Positions 11,041 through 23,592 are shown, counted from the stretch's first letter. The stretch: 64,000 bases of DNA from Dactylis glomerata (GCA_007115705.1 QXEO01000382.1:6539318-6603317); one strand, 5' to 3'. Program-made: numbers and translations. Notes: generated by a model from the sequence alone, not told the origin.

Positions 11041-11255
11041 ATGGATTTTTTAGCTCTATGGACACTTATGCATGCATGTAGTTGGTCAACTTTTTCCCTC
11101 TTGCTAGCCCAAAAATAAAAATCCAACAAGTCAAAAAACTTGTTTTTCCAACACCTTCAAACCAAGTTATTCCAGTGAGTCCACCGTATCTACCTATAGA
11201 TTTTATGCTTTTCCAAGTTTGTTTCTCATGTTTCATTGTTTTACTTAGTTTCTGA
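11040..11255 (+). mobile_element. Old Gypsy 3'-region remnant, left part
   Basis: Divergent but collinear with the non-coding 3' block of element C near 60700-60860. Shared order includes TAGTTGGTC..., TTGCTAGCCC, and ACCAAGTT(A/G)TTCCA...GTCCACC(G/A)TA. It is interrupted at 11256 by the LINE and resumes at 13873. Confidence 0.5.
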
Positions 11256-11269
11256 ATGTTAAAAATGCT

Positions 11270-13738
11270 AGAAAATGAAGATCATGTTGAAATTCTTGAT
11301 CATGATGGGAAGGCTGCCATTCTTTGGGAAGCTTTTAGAGACAGGATGGGAAAATCTGACAGCCCACAAGTGCACTTCAATATTTCAGACTTTTACAACA
11401 GTACCCTTGATCATGATCTGTTAGTTTCCTTGGAAGCTCCTTTCAGTGATAAAGAAATTGAAGACGTTAACAAGGATCTGCCAAATGATAAGTCTCTAGG
11501 ACCTGATGGTTTCAACAATGAGTTTATTAAATGTTGCTGGTCTATAATTGCAGAGGATGTCAAGAATCTCATAAAAGATTTCTTTGATGAGAAGATCAAT
11601 CTGGAGAGCATAAACTCTTCGTTTATTACATTGATCCCAAAAATTGACAATCCTTCCAACCCTGGGGACTTCAGACCCATCTCCCTCCTAAACAACATTC
11701 TCAAGATTGTCACAAAACTCCTAGCAAATAGAATCCAGGGAATCATTCTTCAGCTAGTGCATAAAAATCAATATGGTTTCCTCAAGAAGAGATCTATCCA
11801 AGATTGTCTTGGTTGGGCATATGAATTTCTATATCAATGCCATAAATCAAAGGGGGAAATTTTGGTGCTAAAGATTGACTTTGAAAAAGCCTTTGATAAA
11901 ATTGAGCATTCCACAATCCTTGAAATCTTGAAAGCAAGAGGTTTTGGAAATAAAAGGATAAAATGGATTTCAATGATTCTTGAGACTGGAACTTCGTTTG
12001 TTTTGCTCAATGGAATCCCTGGGAAAAAATTCTACTGCAAATGTGGAGTGAGGCAAGGAGACCCTCTATCTCGACTGTTATTTGTCCTTGCTGTAGATCT
12101 GCTTCAAGCCATTCTCAATAAAGCAAGATCCCTTGAGATTCTCTCTGCACCTCCGGGTGGGAATGCTTGTCCTGACTTCCCTGAAATACAATATGCAGAT
12201 GACACTTTAGTGGTGCTAAAAGCTGATGCTAAACAACTTCTCTGCCTCAAAGCTATCTTGCATACTTTTGCAAGCTCAACTGGCATGAGAGATAACTATG
12301 ACAAAACTAGCATGATGCCTATCAATGTCTCTCCTGAAAGACTCTCTCACTTTGCAAGCACAATTCATTGCAAAATTGGCAGCATTCCTTTCACATATCT
12401 TGGACTTCCTCTTGGTACAACAAAACCATCTCTGGAATTTTTCTTGCCTATGACTCAGAGGGTGCAAAGAAGACTTTGTGGCATAGCTGATTTTCTTGAC
12501 TATGGAAGGAAACTGCTCATGGTTAAATCTGTCATGGCTTCATATATTGCCAATTTCCTTCATGGCCTGCCTTGACATTCCTCTTACAATAAAGGATCAG
12601 TTGGTTAAATACATGAGGCACTGTTTGTGGAGGAAAAAGAATACTGATGTTCAATCTAAGGGACCTGCCCTAATTGCTTGGACAAGGATTTGTAAACCAA
12701 AAAATCAAGGAGGATTAGGTGTTCTTAATTTGGACATTCAGAATAATGCTCTCATGCTAAAAAATCTCCACAAGTTTTACAACAAAATGGATATACCTTG
12801 GGTAAATCTTATTTGGGACACTTACTATCAACATGGAAGCTTGCCTGGCCAACAATTGGAAGGTTCATTCTGGTGGAAGTCTCACCTAAAGTTGTTGGAC
12901 AAATTCAAAGGCCTGGGACGATGTAATATTGGTGATGGGAGGTTTGTTTATCTATGGACTGATTTATGGGATGAAGTTTGTTTGGTACATAAATTTCCTC
13001 ACGTGGCATCATTTGCAAAAATGCAAGACTACTACGGTTCATGATCTGGTTAATTCTGGATATCTTGAAGACCACTTTCATTTGCCACTGTCCATGGAAG
13101 CCTACTCTGAATTTCAAGACTTGGAAAGCTTATGCACTTCAACAAAACACATCATTCAATATGGTAACAAAGACTCTTGGAGCTATATTTGGGGAAAGGA
13201 CAGTTTTACAGTTAAAGATGCTTACAATGCACTCGCGGGTTTTGATCCTGCACCTCCTCAGTTCAAATGGATCTGGAAATCTTGCTGCCAAGCAAGACAC
13301 AAATTCTTCTTCTGGCTCCTTCTTCACGATAGATTAAACACAAGGAATCTACTTGGTAGAAAACAATTTCATCTTAAATGCTACAATTGTGCAACTCTTG
13401 GCTGCAACCATGAAGAAACCTTATGGCATCTCTTCTGGGAATGCCCTTTTGTTGATGAATGTTGGGACTTCATCTGTCCCCAAAGATTGAGAAATCTCAC
13501 TCTTTTTGAAGCTATTTCTGACATCAAGGACAAGCTGAATGTACCTTTCTACATGGAGATCATTATTCTAGCTTGCTGGAGCATCTGGATTGTTAGAAAC
13601 AATAAAAAAATTGAAGGTGGCCATCCAAATTTTAAAAGCTGGAAGGCAATTTTTTTACAGGAACTAAGATTGGTCAAGTTCAGGATGAAGAAGAAATTTG
13701 AGGACCAATTTGTACAGTGGTTACATCAAGTTCACTAG
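11270..13738 (+). pseudogene. LINE ORF2 fragment: reverse transcriptase + zf-RVT
   Basis: Frame 1 (to 12575) covers most of the RT domain: KSLGPDGFNNEF, LIPKIDNP...FRPISLLN, the F-KAFD palm motif near 11885, GVRQGDPLS near 12050, and the catalytic YADD near 12190. The reading shifts near 12540-12575 into a second frame (thumb region, GGLGVLN). It shifts again near 13020-13040 into a third frame that ends with a Cys/His zf-RVT module (CYNC..., HLFWECPF) near 13385-13450. The apparent first ATG lies inside the TSD and is therefore not an original start. The two frame breaks make it non-functional. Codon usage is AT-rich, unlike the GC-rich host genes. Confidence 0.88.
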
Positions 13739-13858
13739 TTTTCCTTCTTTTGTTTGTTTTTGCAGTTTCTTTTATTTGTAAATACCTGTACATAACTTTT
13801 ATTATTATATAAAAATTGCAGTGGGATTCTCTCCCACTGTTTTACTCTTTCAAAAAAA
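11270..13858 (+). mobile_element. 5'-truncated LINE (non-LTR retrotransposon)
   Basis: The 14-bp TSD ATGTTAAAAATGCT lies at 11256-11269 and 13859-13872, and a short A-run ends the element at 13852-13858. Coding content is the RT half of ORF2 and a zf-RVT region. The endonuclease and ORF1 are missing, as expected for 5' truncation. It sits inside an old Gypsy remnant. Confidence 0.9.
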
Positions 13859-13872
13859 ATGTTAAAAATGCT

Positions 13873-14315
13873 TATAAGTATGTTTGTTATGGGAAAAGTG
13901 GTATAAAGGCTCCCACGAACTTGAATGCACACTTTACTTTTCTTGCATTTAATAAACATGAACCATTGTGATTAAGATTATGAAGTTGTGAGCTTGACAA
14001 AGTCTGAGTTGGGAGTTGGCTCATCTATGTTGTCATAGGGAACGCTTTCAACATTGCACTTGTTTATATTCAAGTTGATGTCATGTTTCTTTTGGTTTTG
14101 GATGCTTATCACTTGTGAACAGAGTGAGGAAACATTGTTTATTTATGGAAGTGTGTATAAATGATTAGAGAAAATTCTCGGGCCGCTAATCTAAATCATG
14201 CATCATTTATGGTGGAAATTTACAGCATCCCATAGTGAACATTCGACGACGCATCTCATAATAAAAAGCTATACCCAATGGTAAATAAAAGAGTTTTTGA
14301 CCGACGACCAAAGTA
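13873..14315 (+). mobile_element. Old Gypsy 3'-region remnant, right part
   Basis: Collinear with element C near 60930-61325. Shared segments include CTC(C/T)CACGAAC followed by GCACACTTTA, GACATTGCACTT-like text, CATTCGA(C/T)GACGCATCTCA and ATAAAAAGCTATAC. It completes the copy interrupted by the LINE. Confidence 0.55.
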
Positions 14316-14396
14316 GGATCCTAGCTGTTTTATTTTTCCTCTATGAACAGCGCAATGTTTGGCGGGCTTCTAGGCCTGCAAGCAATTTGGAGCCGT

Positions 14397-14525
14397 CCAA
14401 ATGCACAGAGCAAGGTGTTAAAGCGGCAAAGAATATGTAAAGCCCAATAGTGGCCCAAATTCCAAATGCACAGAACAAGGTGTTCAAGCGGCGAAGAATT
14501 TCTAAATCCCAATGAGGTGTGGCCC
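14397..14525. repeat. Two-copy tandem repeat, ~65 bp unit
   Basis: TCCAAATGCACAGAGCAAGG at 14397 recurs as TCCAAATGCACAGAACAAGG at about 14461. Each is followed by matching GTGTT(A/C)AAGCGGC(A/G)AAGAAT and a CCCAAT(A/G) tail. Confidence 0.65.
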
Positions 14526-14579
14526 GAATGTACATTGTGATGTCCATGATCTTCCTATCTATAGTAAGTGTCAATGACT

Positions 14580-14935
14580 ACAACTTTGTAATAAGTTGCA
14601 CTAAATTATTCGATATATTTTATGGTTTTCGTTCTCAACATTTGAGGCACGCCAGTAACACACTGCAGCTACTACCACATGTCCACTGAATGCATAACAA
14701 GCATCTACAATGGGCGCTTATGCATCGGCGCTAGTGATTAAATCGCGTCAAAACTAAGCGTCTGGCGTTTATAAAATCAACACAAAATACAGCTACTAGC
14801 TGCCGGTGCTTATGGTTTCGTGTAACTGACTGCATAAGAGCCTGTAGTAGCGCCTAGGCATTGCACATGCCCTAAAAGGACCCAGGACACTATCTTGCTC
14901 AAAATTTGTTATTGCACATTACAGCTCGATTATTC
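14580..14935. other. Spacer, downstream flank of the sugar transporter
   Basis: No gene is visible. A segment at about 14708-14870 has GGGCGCTTATGCAT and related words that partly pair with GCATAAGAGCC...GTAGCGCC, suggesting a MITE. The ends were not resolved. Confidence 0.3.
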
Positions 14936-15179
14936 TATCAGGCACAACTGACTGCAGACTGAAGCCAAGCAACCAACCAACAAAAACTGCTCTTTCTCCT
15001 GCGCACCCCCTGACTGCAAAGGGGCTGGGTGACTGTCTCTTGCTGCACTCCACCCCCAATTCTATTGCACATACACTGATACACTACTATTACACAACAC
15101 ATGGTACAAATACCTGCAAAAACCATGCCTGCACGACCACTGCCGATTCCAGACCTTGGGTTATAATGCCTTCTGGGCT

Positions 15180-18100
15180 TCAGCGGAAAGAGAACGCAAT
15201 CTCCTCGAGCGTTCTTCCCTTGGTCTCTGGCACACACAGGCACACGAAAAGAAGGGATCCCATACACACAGCGGCGTATATAGCGAATGTTCCTGAAGAA
15301 AGATGGCAATGCATTCAGAGATATGATCTCACCAAAGACAGAGGAAAGCTGCGGGATATACCTCCGTTGCTCCAGCTTAACATCAGGCTCGCTGTCATCG
15401 TGACAAGCCACGCTGTCATCCAGTTTGCAAGGGTTGCAACACTTCCAGCAAGGCTCTTTATATTAACAGGAAGAATCTGAAGGCACAAACAGTGAGGACG
15501 TTAAGTTCTGGATAAATTCAGATAGAAATTTGATCCACGTAGTCTGATAACTGTCACTTGCAATCACAAATGTAAGGAGCACTATAGGGTCTGTAGTGAT
15601 ATGCGCAGCTAACAGCCTAACACTAAGGGCAGTAATTGCAGTCTCTAATGATAGGTATAACTAAGGTCGGTGTAATCTGGCTACATAAAAATCATTCAGC
15701 TTCATGTGCATTTTACAGCAGAAAGTGGTTCAAAAACCACAAGAGTAACTGCAGCTGCAGCATGTGGATCAATTTCACAGGGAAAAGGTGTTGTCAGGAG
15801 GGTCTGGACTTAGGGTTGCAGTGTCACTTGATAAAAATAGGCCATGGAAGATATTCGTAGCTATGAATAAGAAGTGGCAAGTAATAGTGGTAAGAGCTAC
15901 ATAGAGAGAAGATCATATAGATTTAGCGATTGAAGTTAACAACTGTATACCTCAGACATTATTATCCATGGGATAGCTCCCAAGCCAAGAGAAAATGCAA
16001 TCACAAATGCCTGCAGTAGCAAACAGCGAGGCATTAAACCTGCTTCTCTCAACCAAGAAAATAAATGTATATAGAACTGCAACTAACCACAAGTCCAGCC
16101 AGTGAAAGCATACTCATTACAGAGTACAAATGAGAACCCTCCGTTATGTTGTCCTGTTTCAGAATTGACACAATATTATAAAGGGAAAGTGGGAAACTCG
16201 AGTAGTGTACAGCTAAACATCACGTATACCATAAACATTTTAAGCGGTGTTACCTTCACAAAAAATGACACAGAAACAATGAGAAGAGTGATGGTCATTC
16301 CTGTAGTAGAGATCTGGAATAATATAAAGAAATCAATGAACACAACGAATATTTTCTTAAAATTTTGTCCAATACACAATTGTGATGCAACTAACAATGA
16401 GAAGTATCCGTCGGCCAGCTTTGTCAGTCAACCAGGTTGTTACTCCAGTAGCAACCACCTAACAATGATAAGATTCCGTTAAGTATGCATAGCAAGCCCA
16501 CGATTTCACTTAAGTTCATAGGCGCAATGTGGATGTAACTTCATAAGTATACCTGAACAGCTCCCAAACCACATGTTGCTAGATTAAAATTTTCAATACC
16601 TATTAAGGAGAAGAACTTTGTCAGATATCAGACTTGAATTACAAGCTTTGTTATTGCTATTCCCGAGATATTAGGGCCCAGTATTGCGATATGAGCTTCC
16701 AGCGAGTTAAAATCACATACAAACAGGGTACCATTGCATTTTCAAGTGTTCCAAATATCTCTATCAAACTGCTATAGATATGCAGCATGCTTAGCAATTT
16801 TTTAGTTTAGCCTTTAGCTCGATCACAGGTTCAAGTTTTAGGATTATTAAATATGTGAGCAAAACTATTCTACAAGCATGTTTAATAGGCTGCGCATCAT
16901 CATGTCATATATAACTATATAACGTACCAGCAGCTATTTTTAAATATGTGGGCAAAACTATCACACAAGCATGCTTAATAGCAGTGCATCATCATGTCAT
17001 ACATAACTACATAACGTACCAGCCGCTTTGAAGATACTTGCAGCATAAAAAAATATCCCATTGACACCACTTAGTTGCTGAAGTACAAGGAGACCAATGC
17101 CTATCTACAGAAATAAAACCAGTAAGTAAATATAGCAACATAGATGCGTCAAGAAAGCAAAAGTACTTAATGGCAAACCACCAACCATAAGAGGAACACT
17201 ATATCTCTTCTGCTTGATATCTGCAAATTGTATCGTTGTCCTCCTCCTCGATGATTGAACTGATCTCTGTGTTGGCAAAATGTAAAAATATATAGTTTCA
17301 CGTCTCCTCATGTTACTTAGAAGAAATAGATTGGCAGGTGAAAATTAAGCATAAAATTTCCAGCAACGCGTACATATTATTTGATTGCAACAAAATGACG
17401 CCTGGTACTAGTGGTTACCTTTATTTCATTTACTTCTGCTGAAATGTCAGTCTCAAATCCTCGCAGGACCTGCAGTGAAGATTCAAAATCCTCCATCTTT
17501 CCCATTTTTGCCTGAAACAACAATCTGTTCTATTTAGATCATGCTGTTAGTGTAAAAAAAGATAATAAAGCATATCAGGTCACTTACCAGCCACCTTGGT
17601 GATTCGGGAATAAAGAATAATCCAGGTATCAAGATTGAGCAAGGCAAAATTCCTACAAAATGTGAAAGTAACAGAAACGAGTTAGGATATATTTTTTTAG
17701 CAAAGCCAGGAATAGAGGCCCCACCTAAATTATTTCATAACAAGTGAAAGTAAAACCGAGAGCTATAAGGAGGACAAATGATTTATAACAATGAACCTAG
17801 CAACTTAGCCAAACTGAGTTCGACGAGTGACACATTTTTATCATACTTTAAAGAGAGAAGTCCACTTTACCCCCCTAAACTTGTCTCAAAGTTCAAGTTA
17901 CAACCCTTTAGTTTACTTTGGTTCAACTTACAACCTCAAACTTTGAAAACCGTTCATAATTTGCCCATTTCTCTAACTTAATGGGGTTTTTTCCCCATGT
18001 CACAGGTTTATTTAATCCTAGAGCATACATACTAGTACATGTACTTTGTCTCGAGACTTCGAGAGTACAGGCTCCTTTGTACTACATGCATGCGTGTCTT

Positions 18101-21100
18101 GTTCCTCTTCATCTCCGATCGTGCATGTTCTTCCCTGCAACAAACTAAATTGGGAATCCAGAGATCGGTGATCAGTGTGGCACGGGTATCGACCATGCTA
18201 GAACGCCACCCTAGCTAGTCGGCGAGCCAGTTCCCGGCGCCAGCGCCCATCTAGTCCGCCGAGGAGTCAACATCTAGCGCCATCATCCATCCAATTCACC
18301 GGAGTTTCAGTCCGCCCCCTGCATCATCCATCGCCGCGCCCAGGTTATTGCATTGATGGAGCGACGGCGCAGCGGCCTTGACAGAGGTAGGAGCGGACGA
18401 CGACCTGGGCAGGGGCACGGGCGGACGGCGGCGGCCTGGGCACGGCTAGGGGCCATCGGCAGCGCTCTTTGCTCGCAAGTCAACGGCGGATCGAGATGAG
18501 GCCATGAGTGTCGGATCCTGTTTTCGCGTGGAGATGAGGCGGATGCCTTCTGTTTGTCGCGCATACATATACCAGGGTAGTTGCGTCTATTTTACTAATA
18601 CGATGAGTTGGCAAAAAAAAAACCAGTAATATGGCGATAAAACCATGTCAAAACTTGTAGAAGGTGTAATTCTGAACGGTTTTCAGAGTTCAAGGTTGTA
18701 AGTTGAACTAAAGTAGAATATAGGGTTATAACTTGAACTTTGAGACAAATTTAGGGGGGTAAATTGGACTTCTCTCTACTTTAAACCTACAGATGAACAT
18801 AATAGTGCACACTAATCTGTCAATCTTACCAAGAACAGCGAGAATTCTCCAGGGAACAAACATGCCCAAAGTGTAGGCAAGCAATATACCAATTGTAACA
18901 GAGAGCTGCATAAGAAAATTGCCAGTCAGACCAAAAGAAAAGCTACGGGTAAATCATTTGGTATTGTTTATATACAAAAATGACCTGATTGACTGCACCC
19001 AGAGCTCCTCTCATGTTTTGGGGAGCTATTTCTGCTATGTAAACTGGCACCTGAGACCATGAAACGAAACTTCCAGTTCAGAAAGTGATAGCAGGAAGTG
19101 GCGGAGCTATGATGTAATCAGACCCTTGTACTAACAGAGCTTAAAGGAAGAGATTGGGAGAGATGCATCCATGCATATACTGAAAAAGTTGCGGAGTAAT
19201 ATTTAGCATAGGAAACATCCCTGCACCCTGGGTCGCGGCCCCTGTACCTGGGTCAGGCATGAAACTATCCAAGTTTAAGCAACTAGCATGCCCCTGAATC
19301 ATGACTCCCTCTGTTCACTATTATAAGGTGTTTTAGATATTTCAATGTGGACTAGATATGGATCGAAATGAGTGAACCTACACACTAAAACATGTCTAGA
19401 TGTATGTATCTTCGAAAAAACCTAAAAGCTCTTATAATAGTGAACAGAGGAAGTAACATTGATGAACAGTGAACGCCAGTTCGAAAAACTCAAAACCAAG
19501 TAGTATGCACAAGTTAGAATGATGCCTACATATGCTACTATTATGCAAGGTAACACTATAGTTCAATAGCATTCATGAAAATCAACAGTTCCAGTATCCA
19601 ATAAGGGAGAAACTATACAGAATAAGTTCACAACTGAGCTGCGCAGCCAAAACTTGATATGGAACGTCGCATGTGTTGGCTAGTTAAGTTCCTTTTGGCC
19701 TAAGAAAAAAGCATGCTGTTTTTATTATTTTCTGTACAAAGAGTGAACAGAAGTGTTAGTCTGATCATAAATATTGTTGGATTATGACTAGGACCCATAT
19801 CAGCAACTGTTGTGGGCACTAGCACGGTGGATGTCGCCGGCTGGCCAGCAAGAAGGCCAACGCAATGACCATATTGCAGCAGCAGCAGCAGCTCAGCAGG
19901 TCACGTGTTGGGGAGAGACATGCAACAGGAAGCAAACAGAAGGGAGCAGAGCCTTTTAGGAAATAATATTGTATTAGGAAGATTAGGATTAAAGGAGTCT
20001 AATTCATTAGGAGTTCATATTGTGTTAGGAAAGGGCACGAGTCTTCGCATCCACTGCATAAGGATGTCATGTATCTAGGTTTGAGACAAGCAAGAACAAT
20101 CAATCTAATCTATCCTGGTTATTCTATCTTCTCAACCTATGTCTACCCAATCCCTCACAGCCACGCCTTCTGGCTATCTTCTGCACAGTAGTTATCCTGT
20201 TGCAGATCTAAGTCCACAACAGCAACACACCTTTGTTGCCTTGATGAACCATAAGAGGAAATACAATTGTTGTTTACCCATGGTATTCGGTTGAGCTTAA
20301 GTACATTATACTATGTATATTTCCAAGCGCTGGAAGTCACATGGAAAAACTCATCACGACATTATTACATTATAAGACATCAAAATACTAGTTGGACGAA
20401 GATAGTCCACGATTCTCACTATGTTTGGACTTTGGAGTGAATTTGTTTATAATACTGGGAGCAGAGAGACACAGACCACATAGGAAATTACGCCGACGCC
20501 AAATCCTTCCAGCAACCGACCCATGAACAGAAAGGATGAATCCTGCACAAAAGAATTCAGAAGTAAATTGACACAGGATATCACACTCAGCAAAGCAAAC
20601 CAAAACGGATGAGCATACAAGTAACAGGGGTAAAGCAATCTTACATTTGCAAATGATATGGCGAGCCACCCGATGATGTTTGGAATCGCAGCAATCATCA
20701 AAGACTACAAGCCAACAAAAAAGAGCATTGTCAGTTGGTGCGTGACTGAATCTCATTTCTGTCAGCAATTCACCGCACTAAATCCTTCTAGGCTCTCACG
20801 CCAAAGCTCAATTACTACACCATGGCCACAGAAAAAAGGAACCATAATTCCGTGACTGCACAAGTGAATTTCGTTTCCGTCGAAAGTCCACCACGGACAA
20901 ATCCTTCTAGTCTCTTAACACCAAAGCTCGATTAACATACTAACCACGGCCACACAAAACATTCACGATCCGGTTCCCCCTCTGACAGTACACACACTGA
21001 ATATGTAAAATCCAACTGTCAAAATCTAGGATCAGACAAGGGTCAAAGAGCATGGAGATCTCACCCCCTTACGACCGATGTACTCGGCGATCTGGCCGCT

Positions 21101-21560
21101 GGCAATGGCGCCCACCATGGCCCCGACATTCGACAGAGATCCGAATATAGAGAACTGCATGTTAAAACAGATGAACAGCAACAGAGCATAAGCAATGGCA
21201 CACGCACGCAACCATCGAGCTAAGCGTAAAATTAATGCGAAGGAAGCGCTGTTCAGAAACGCTCACCTCGGAAAGAGATAGGCCGAGGTCGGCGATGATT
21301 GCGTCCTGCGTGGGCGAGGAGTACCCGCAGGTGAAGCCGAACTGGATGGGGCCGAGCGCGACGATGAGCGTACAGAGCACGGCGGAGACGGAGTTGTCGC
21401 GGAGCGCGTAGGCGGAGGACTCGAGGCGGTCCATCACGCCGCCGCCGGCCGCGGACATGCGGTACCAGCTCCCCGTGTGCAGGAACGGCTTCCGCAGGTC
21501 GGACGCCGACGAGGTGCGGCCCGCGCCGTCCTCGCCGCCGCTCTCATCCCGGAAGCTCAT
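15180..21560 (-). CDS. ERD6-like monosaccharide transporter (MFS), 17 coding exons
   Basis: Major-facilitator sugar/H+ symporter of the ERD6-like (ESL) group. Plant relatives usually export monosaccharides across the tonoplast. Coding exons read right to left: 21267-21560, 21065-21154, 20645-20704, 20477-20542, 18985-19050, 18830-18905, 17588-17652, 17419-17511, 17186-17266, 17020-17104, 16553-16599, 16396-16458, 16254-16313, 16088-16153, 15951-16010, 15362-15476, 15180-15292. All have GT/AG ends, and phases join to 499 residues, the normal family length. Visible family marks are FGFTCGYSSPTQ after a hydrophilic N-terminus, EYIGRKG, MGRLLEGFGVG, PVYIAEIAP, PESPRWL, LQQLSGVNG, DKAGRR, PWIIMSE and a C-terminal PETKGRTLEEI. 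The exon-4 donor (GTCTGT) is weak. No stop or frameshift was found, so it is probably functional despite three TE insertions in its introns. Exon borders are read by eye. Confidence 0.92.
16847..17024 (-). repeat. Tandem duplication covering an exon-intron junction
   Basis: About 90 bp from 16847 (AATATGTGAGCAAAACTAT...) repeats at about 16941 (AATATGTGGGCAAAACTAT...). Both copies end in ATAACGTACCAGC(A/C)GCT. The right copy contains the real 5' splice site of the 17020-17104 exon. The left copy carries a duplicate of that donor inside the intron. Confidence 0.8.
17853..18776. mobile_element. Mutator-like element in transporter intron, possible Pack-MULE
   Basis: Perfect 9-bp TSD TACTTTAAA at 17844-17852 and 18777-18785. 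Ends GAGAGAAGTCC/GGACTTCTCTC start TIRs of roughly 180 bp. The interior, about 18100-18560, is markedly GC-rich against the AT-rich intron and lacks transposase. This is the pattern of a MULE carrying captured host sequence, but the source gene was not recognised. It lies in the intron between exons 18830-18905 and 17588-17652. Confidence 0.85.
19305..19453. mobile_element. Stowaway-type MITE in intron
   Basis: Begins CTCCCTCTGTTCACTATTAT and ends ATAATAGTGAACAGAGGAAG, which pair as terminal inverted repeats. TA follows the right end. The CTCCCTC terminus and ~150-bp size are typical of grass Stowaway (Tc1/Mariner) MITEs. Confidence 0.82.
19808..20221. mobile_element. Solo LTR in transporter intron
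   Basis: 414 bp beginning TGTTGTGG and ending CCACAACA, flanked by the exact 5-bp repeat GCAAC at 19803-19807 and 20222-20226. There is no second LTR or internal coding region, so it is best read as a solo LTR left by intra-element recombination. A CAG-repeat lies near 19878. Confidence 0.75.
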
Positions 21561-22000
21561 TGCGACGCCCGCCGACCGCTGTCGCCTGTGCGTTCAGATC
21601 GGATTTGCTCGTGACCCGATTTCTTCGCTCCGTGTTTCGCCACTGATTGCCTGATTGGGGCGAGAGAAGAAAGACAAACGACCACGGTTTGTGAGGCCAG
21701 TTTCCTCGTTTTCTTTGCAGTTTTCTCTTCGCATGAGATCTGGTGAGCTGGACAAGCAACGACAAGCGTACCTTTCCACCTGTCTGTTGTCATACCAACG
21801 GACGGCTCTCGACGATTCTCTGTAGCTGTTATTATTATATTGAAGAAAAAATTAGAGTGGTTACATATCAGTCTTCAACCGTTCATTCGAGAGGTGAAAT
21901 ATAAATTGATTTTTTAAAAAAAAATAGGGGTGCCCAACATGTGTATCGTAGAGATGCATTGCACCTTGCTTTATTCAATTTATTTAATAAAGATAGACAA
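21561..22000. other. 5' flank of the sugar transporter
   Basis: Contains the presumptive 5' UTR and promoter of the minus-strand transporter. No clear TATA box was identified. An A-rich run lies near 21917-21925. Confidence 0.4.
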
Positions 22001-23592
22001 AAGCCTTACAATGATCGTATAAAATGAAGTCTCCAACTAAGGTGTTAAAGCACCACCCAACTAGTACAAACTTATAGAGGATAAGATCAGACCTTGTGCC
22101 TTGGTCACATCCATCGTCGGCTCACCTATAAAATTCAAAGAAAACGCCTTGTGCGCAAGCTCCAGAGATCACCTCCACCTATCTCTTCATGCACCCATTT
22201 TCAGGATGTTCGACCAAAGTGAAGCTTTTCTCCAGGCTTGCCATCAACGCTACCACGGCGCCAAACGACGTCATCACCCTACGAACCTTTGTGCGAGACC
22301 AAAGTTCGTCCCACTAAGCCCAGCCCCGACCTTGCCTCTACCCAGCAAAGAACTTGACGACATGGCCAAGGGAGGCGACCATCCCCGCCAGGGAGGTGCG
22401 CCGCCACCACCAGGACCAGGGCCGCCGCCCTGGGATACACCCTCTGCTGAAGAACGACGGAGGGGCGCCGTCCCTCACGGCTGAGAGACCACGTGTGGCG
22501 CCGCCATGCAAGGAGTTGCTCCGCTAGGGTGCCTGGCCTGGCATGCCCGCCCGACGCGCACACACGAAGGTGAGGCAGAGTCCCCATCGCCGCCGACAAA
22601 GCCTAGGCTTTTCGTGGCCGCGCACCATGGCGGCGGCAAGGGACAGAGGAGAGGAAGAGGGAGGTCCGGGCGGTGGGATCCAGGGATTCCCCCGCGCGGC
22701 GCCCAGGAGGAGAGGGGGAGGTCTGATTCAAAATTGTTCATGGATCTAACTCTCATATCTAGTTAGATCTAAATAGCATGTTTAGCTTTTAAATTTTTCT
22801 CATGATTCATGCTAATGTAACAATTGCAATCGAGTTGTGTGTGATTTCCTCAGGTGAAAGTGAATTGCAACTAACATTTTACTAGATGCAAGTGGTTTAA
22901 CTGAGATTTCTGTAATTTTAAGTGGATTACAACTAAATTTTTCTAGATACAAATAGGTTGTAACTGAGATATTTCTAATTACATCTTGGTTGTAATTAAG
23001 AAAAATATGCATACCGTTAAATTTGCTTCAAGGTCTAGTTGAACATGAGTTTTTTTCCATACGAAACTCATCAAAGTTCTGGGTTCCACTTTCATCAGAT
23101 AACGGAACAACCATGTCTCAGTGAAAACTCACTGTTTTTGGAAGAAAGAAAACTAAAAAAAAGAACAGAAAGAAAGAACAACAACACTTCAGATAGTAGC
23201 CCAACTCATGGTCAGTCTCCTACTACGATAGAGCTAACTGAAACATATTCATATTACAAACCAACGTCACTTCTAGGACAGGGCTAAGTTTTTAACAGCC
23301 ATCTGAGTAAAACAGGTGCAAAGACAAGGCAACTAAGAGAAACTAAGCATGAGACCATATGAAGACAACACCAGTAAACGCCAGCTTCGATCTTCTCAGT
23401 TCGATGAAGTCTTCGGGTCTTCAATCACCAGTCTCTCTTGTCGCACCGCCTGCCTGTGAGCTTCCAGCGTCGTTTCCTGCAGAATTTTTGCCCCTTTTCG
23501 AAATTAATTCTTTGTCTTTTTTCTTTTTGCAAACCAGACAATATCTTAGAAAAGAACATGCATAACATATTATTTCTGCTGGTGATTTAATG
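22001..23592. other. Unassigned region, GC-rich then AT-rich
   Basis: 22150-22740 is GC-rich with overlapping Pro/Arg-rich frames on both strands and no recognised domain. 21960-22030, read on the minus strand, looks like an A/T-rich LINE 3' tail, weakly. 22740-23592 is AT-rich, with one 82-codon plus-strand frame (23039-23287) that I do not recognise and do not call. Confidence 0.3.

Noticed and set aside
22101..22766. Overlapping 127-, 106- and 86-codon frames
   Set aside because: Pro/Arg/Gly-rich frames on both strands of a GC-rich island, with no motif or start context.
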